Shown here: in pieces, positions 43,066 through 44,887 of the stretch
Position numbering within the stretch: position 1 is the stretch's first letter
How the letters are laid out: every line of letters starts with the position of its first letter
NCBI GenBank assembly: GCA_026399415.1
Contig: JAPLQZ010000289.1
Span: forward strand, 1-44,887
Direction of reading: 5' to 3'
From: Rhodocyclales bacterium
GTDB lineage: Bacteria; Pseudomonadota; Gammaproteobacteria; Burkholderiales; Rhodocyclaceae
DNA length: 44,887 bases
Notes under the pieces: model-generated
Told to the model about the DNA's origin: nothing
What the model saw: the letters and a program-made list of their open reading frames with translations, nothing else
Database searches by the model: none
Made by a program: the position numbers and the translations under genes

Positions 43066-44822
43066 CATTGTAGCTATCCGGGGTGAGAGAGGGAGCTACA
43101 ACGTCGATCCGTACCAGGCTTTCATCGATCAGCATTGTAGCTATCCGGGGTGAGAGAGGGAGCTACAACTGTTGATGGTGAGCATGGCGCTGAGATATAC
43201 ATTGTAGCTATCCGGGGTGAGAGAGGGAGCTACAACCTACATTGCGTCCGGGCAGAGGGCATTAACCATTGTAGCTATCCGGGGTGAGAGAGGGAGCTAC
43301 AACTCGTCCGGTTGTTCAAAGAGCGCGGCCTGGCATTGTAGCTATCCGGGGTGAGAGAGGGAGCTACAACCCGTTTCCGCATTGTAAACGCAATGTGAGG
43401 CATTGTAGCTATCCGGGGTGAGAGAGGGAGCTACAACGCGATATACACGAAGCGCTACATTCGAGCGCATTGTAGCTATCCGGGGTGAGAGAGGGAGCTA
43501 CAACCGTGGAGCGCATGAAAGCGTACATGGCCGACATTGTAGCTATCCGGGGTGAGAGAGGGAGCTACAACAGCTTCGGCGGCGGCCTGGTCGAGCTTCT
43601 GCATTGTAGCTATCCGGGGTGAGAGAGGGAGCTACAACACAATGGCGGGAAGTTTGATTTTTTCTATACATTGTAGCTATCCGGGGTGAGAGAGGGAGCT
43701 ACAACTGATCTTTTTCGTTAATCATAGAATACCCCCATTGTAGCACGAATTGCTGGGTGCTGACGCTGCCCGGCCCCATTGTAGCTATCCGGGGTGAGAG
43801 AGGGAGCTACAACAATGCGGACGGAACACCCAAACGCAAAGCGCATTGTAGCTATCCGGGGTGAGAGAGGGAGCTACAACGGGGAGAATGTTACCCCAGA
43901 AGCGACAAGCCATTGTAGCTATCCGGGGTGAGAGAGGGAGCTACAACGTTAATAATGCGCACTGGGTTTTCCAGCGTCATTGTAGCTATCTATCCGGGGT
44001 GAGAGAGGGAGCTACAACGTTAATAATGCGCACTGGGTTTTCCAGCGTCATTGTAGCTATCCGGGGTGAGAGAGGGAGCTACAACACCGCTTCCGTCCAG
44101 CTTCCCGTAGTCCGGCATTGTAGCTATCCGGGGTGAGAGAGGGAGCTACAACATTCGATCCGCTCAGGTTATAGCGGACGTCCATTGTAGCTATCCGGGG
44201 TGAGAGAGGGAGCTACAACAGTCTTCTGCCGCTCTAGCCGACGCTGGAACATTGTAGCTATCCGGGGTGAGAGAGGGAGCTACAACAACGAGGTTTGGGA
44301 TAAGCGCGAGTGCAGGCATTGTAGCTATCCGGGGTGAGAGAGGGAGCTACAACGCGCTGCGCACCGCTTATCGCGACTGGTGTCATTGTAGCTATCCGGG
44401 GTGAGAGAGGGAGCTACAACACCCGCTCGTCAGTGCAGACGCATCCACTACATTGTAGCTATCCGGGGTGAGAGAGGGAGCTACAACAGTCTTCTGCCGC
44501 TCTAGCCGACGCTGGAACATTGTAGCTATCCGGGGTGAGAGAGGGAGCTACAACGCGAACATCAAGCGCGTGAACAAGGAAACGCATTGTAGCTATCCGG
44601 GGTGAGAGAGGGAGCTACAACGCAGCAGGTGAGCAGGCTCTTGAGGTTGTCCATTGTAGCTATCCGGGGTGAGAGAGGGAGCTACAACATTCTTGCCAAG
44701 GTTGAGAGCGTCTATGGTCATTGTAGCTATCCGGGGTGAGAGAGGGAGCTACAACCCCGTCGCCACCATCAGCGCGGCGCCGAAGCATTGTAGCTATCCG
44801 GGGTGAGAGAGGGAGCTACAAC
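43066..44822 (-). CRISPR. type II-C CRISPR array, 27 repeats and 26 spacers
   Basis: The repeat unit is 36 bases, or 37 if the invariant C before each copy is included. In crRNA sense (minus strand) it begins GTTGTAGCTCCC and ends GCTACAAT, the form known from Neisseria-type II-C arrays, and it pairs with the tracrRNA anti-repeat. Spacers are 30 bases and the period is 67. Repeat 11 (43736–43746) keeps only 11 bases, from an internal 26-base deletion. Repeat 15 (43978–44018) carries an extra TATC. Spacers 14 and 15 (43948–43977, 44019–44048) are identical, and so are spacers 18 and 22 (44220–44249, 44488–44517). All other repeats appear identical. Transcription is predicted leftward, converging on cas2. 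Confidence 0.98.
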
Positions 44823-44875
44823 CTCATGATTGAGGGGTGTGCCAATAAACCGGCACACCCCTCAATCATGAGGTT
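44820..44875. repeat. perfect 24-bp inverted repeat adjoining the last CRISPR repeat
   Basis: The arms 44820–44843 and 44852–44875 are exactly complementary, with an 8-base loop AATAAACC. The core is CTCATGATTGAGGGG…CCCCTCAATCATGAG. The left arm shares its first three bases with the final CRISPR repeat. There is no T-run typical of a terminator. It could belong to the array leader, to an inserted element, or be a contig-end fold-back. Confidence 0.7.
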
Positions 44876-44887
44876 CTTGCTTCGCAA

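Noticed and set aside
43003-44887. Short plus-strand frames inside the CRISPR array
   Set aside because: They repeat the translated repeat unit (IVAIRGERGSYN) and have no independent protein features.

Overview
The window looks like a Betaproteobacterium, probably of the Rhodocyclales/Azoarcus type. This is inferred from GC-rich coding bias and from the order dapB–bamE–fur–recN–nadK–hrcA–hemH … grpE–dnaK–dnaJ, a common betaproteobacterial backbone. Assimilatory nitrate genes, NsrR, GGDEF proteins and a compact type II-C CRISPR system fit a free-living, metabolically flexible, possibly denitrifying bacterium. No rRNA or tRNA gene was seen.

Layout. (1) 1–2.5 kb is accessory: an mqsRA toxin–antitoxin pair, a decayed IS5-family element, and a gene truncated by that element. 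(2) 2.5–9.7 kb is housekeeping: dapB, bamE, fur, a GDT1-type transporter, recN, nadK, hrcA and a frameshifted hemH. (3) 9.7–11.2 kb is a small defence/toxin–antitoxin scrap yard: a CHAT-protease remnant, an RHH/PIN pair and a lone MNT-type nucleotidyltransferase. (4) 11.3–18.7 kb holds trxC, an nsrR-controlled block (ferredoxin reductase, NnrS-like membrane protein, SufT-like protein), a dihydrolipoamide-dehydrogenase-like flavoprotein, small hypotheticals, a MarR regulator and a DsrC/TusE-like protein. (5) 18.7–30.3 kb is nitrate/nitrite assimilation: two transporter genes (FNT and NarK/NasA type), each followed by its own PP2C-phosphatase/Ser-Thr-kinase fusion, then nirB–nirD–nitrate reductase in the opposite direction. 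Sigma-54 promoters and an NtrC-like site lie in the shared intergenic region. nirB and the nitrate reductase gene are interrupted by internal deletions or frameshifts as written here. (6) 30.4–34.3 kb is grpE–dnaK–dnaJ behind a good sigma-32 promoter. (7) 34.4–37.9 kb has two diguanylate cyclases, one with a hemerythrin sensor and one with CHASE and PAS sensors. (8) 38.2–44.9 kb is a complete type II-C CRISPR–Cas locus: tracrRNA (minus strand), cas9, cas1, cas2, a bidirectional terminator and a 27-repeat array, with a perfect 24-bp inverted repeat touching the last repeat.

The most unusual signal cutting across these regions is a dispersed 22-bp element (core AGTCGGCGCT … ACGGCG). It occurs nine times, on both strands, between genes and inside at least four coding regions, including cas9, grpE and the nitrate reductase gene. 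Several copies sit at the edges of degenerate segments. Its identity cannot be settled by reading alone.

The interrupted reading frames (transposase, hemH, nirB twice, nitrate reductase) may be real decay or consensus errors. The sequence alone cannot separate these.
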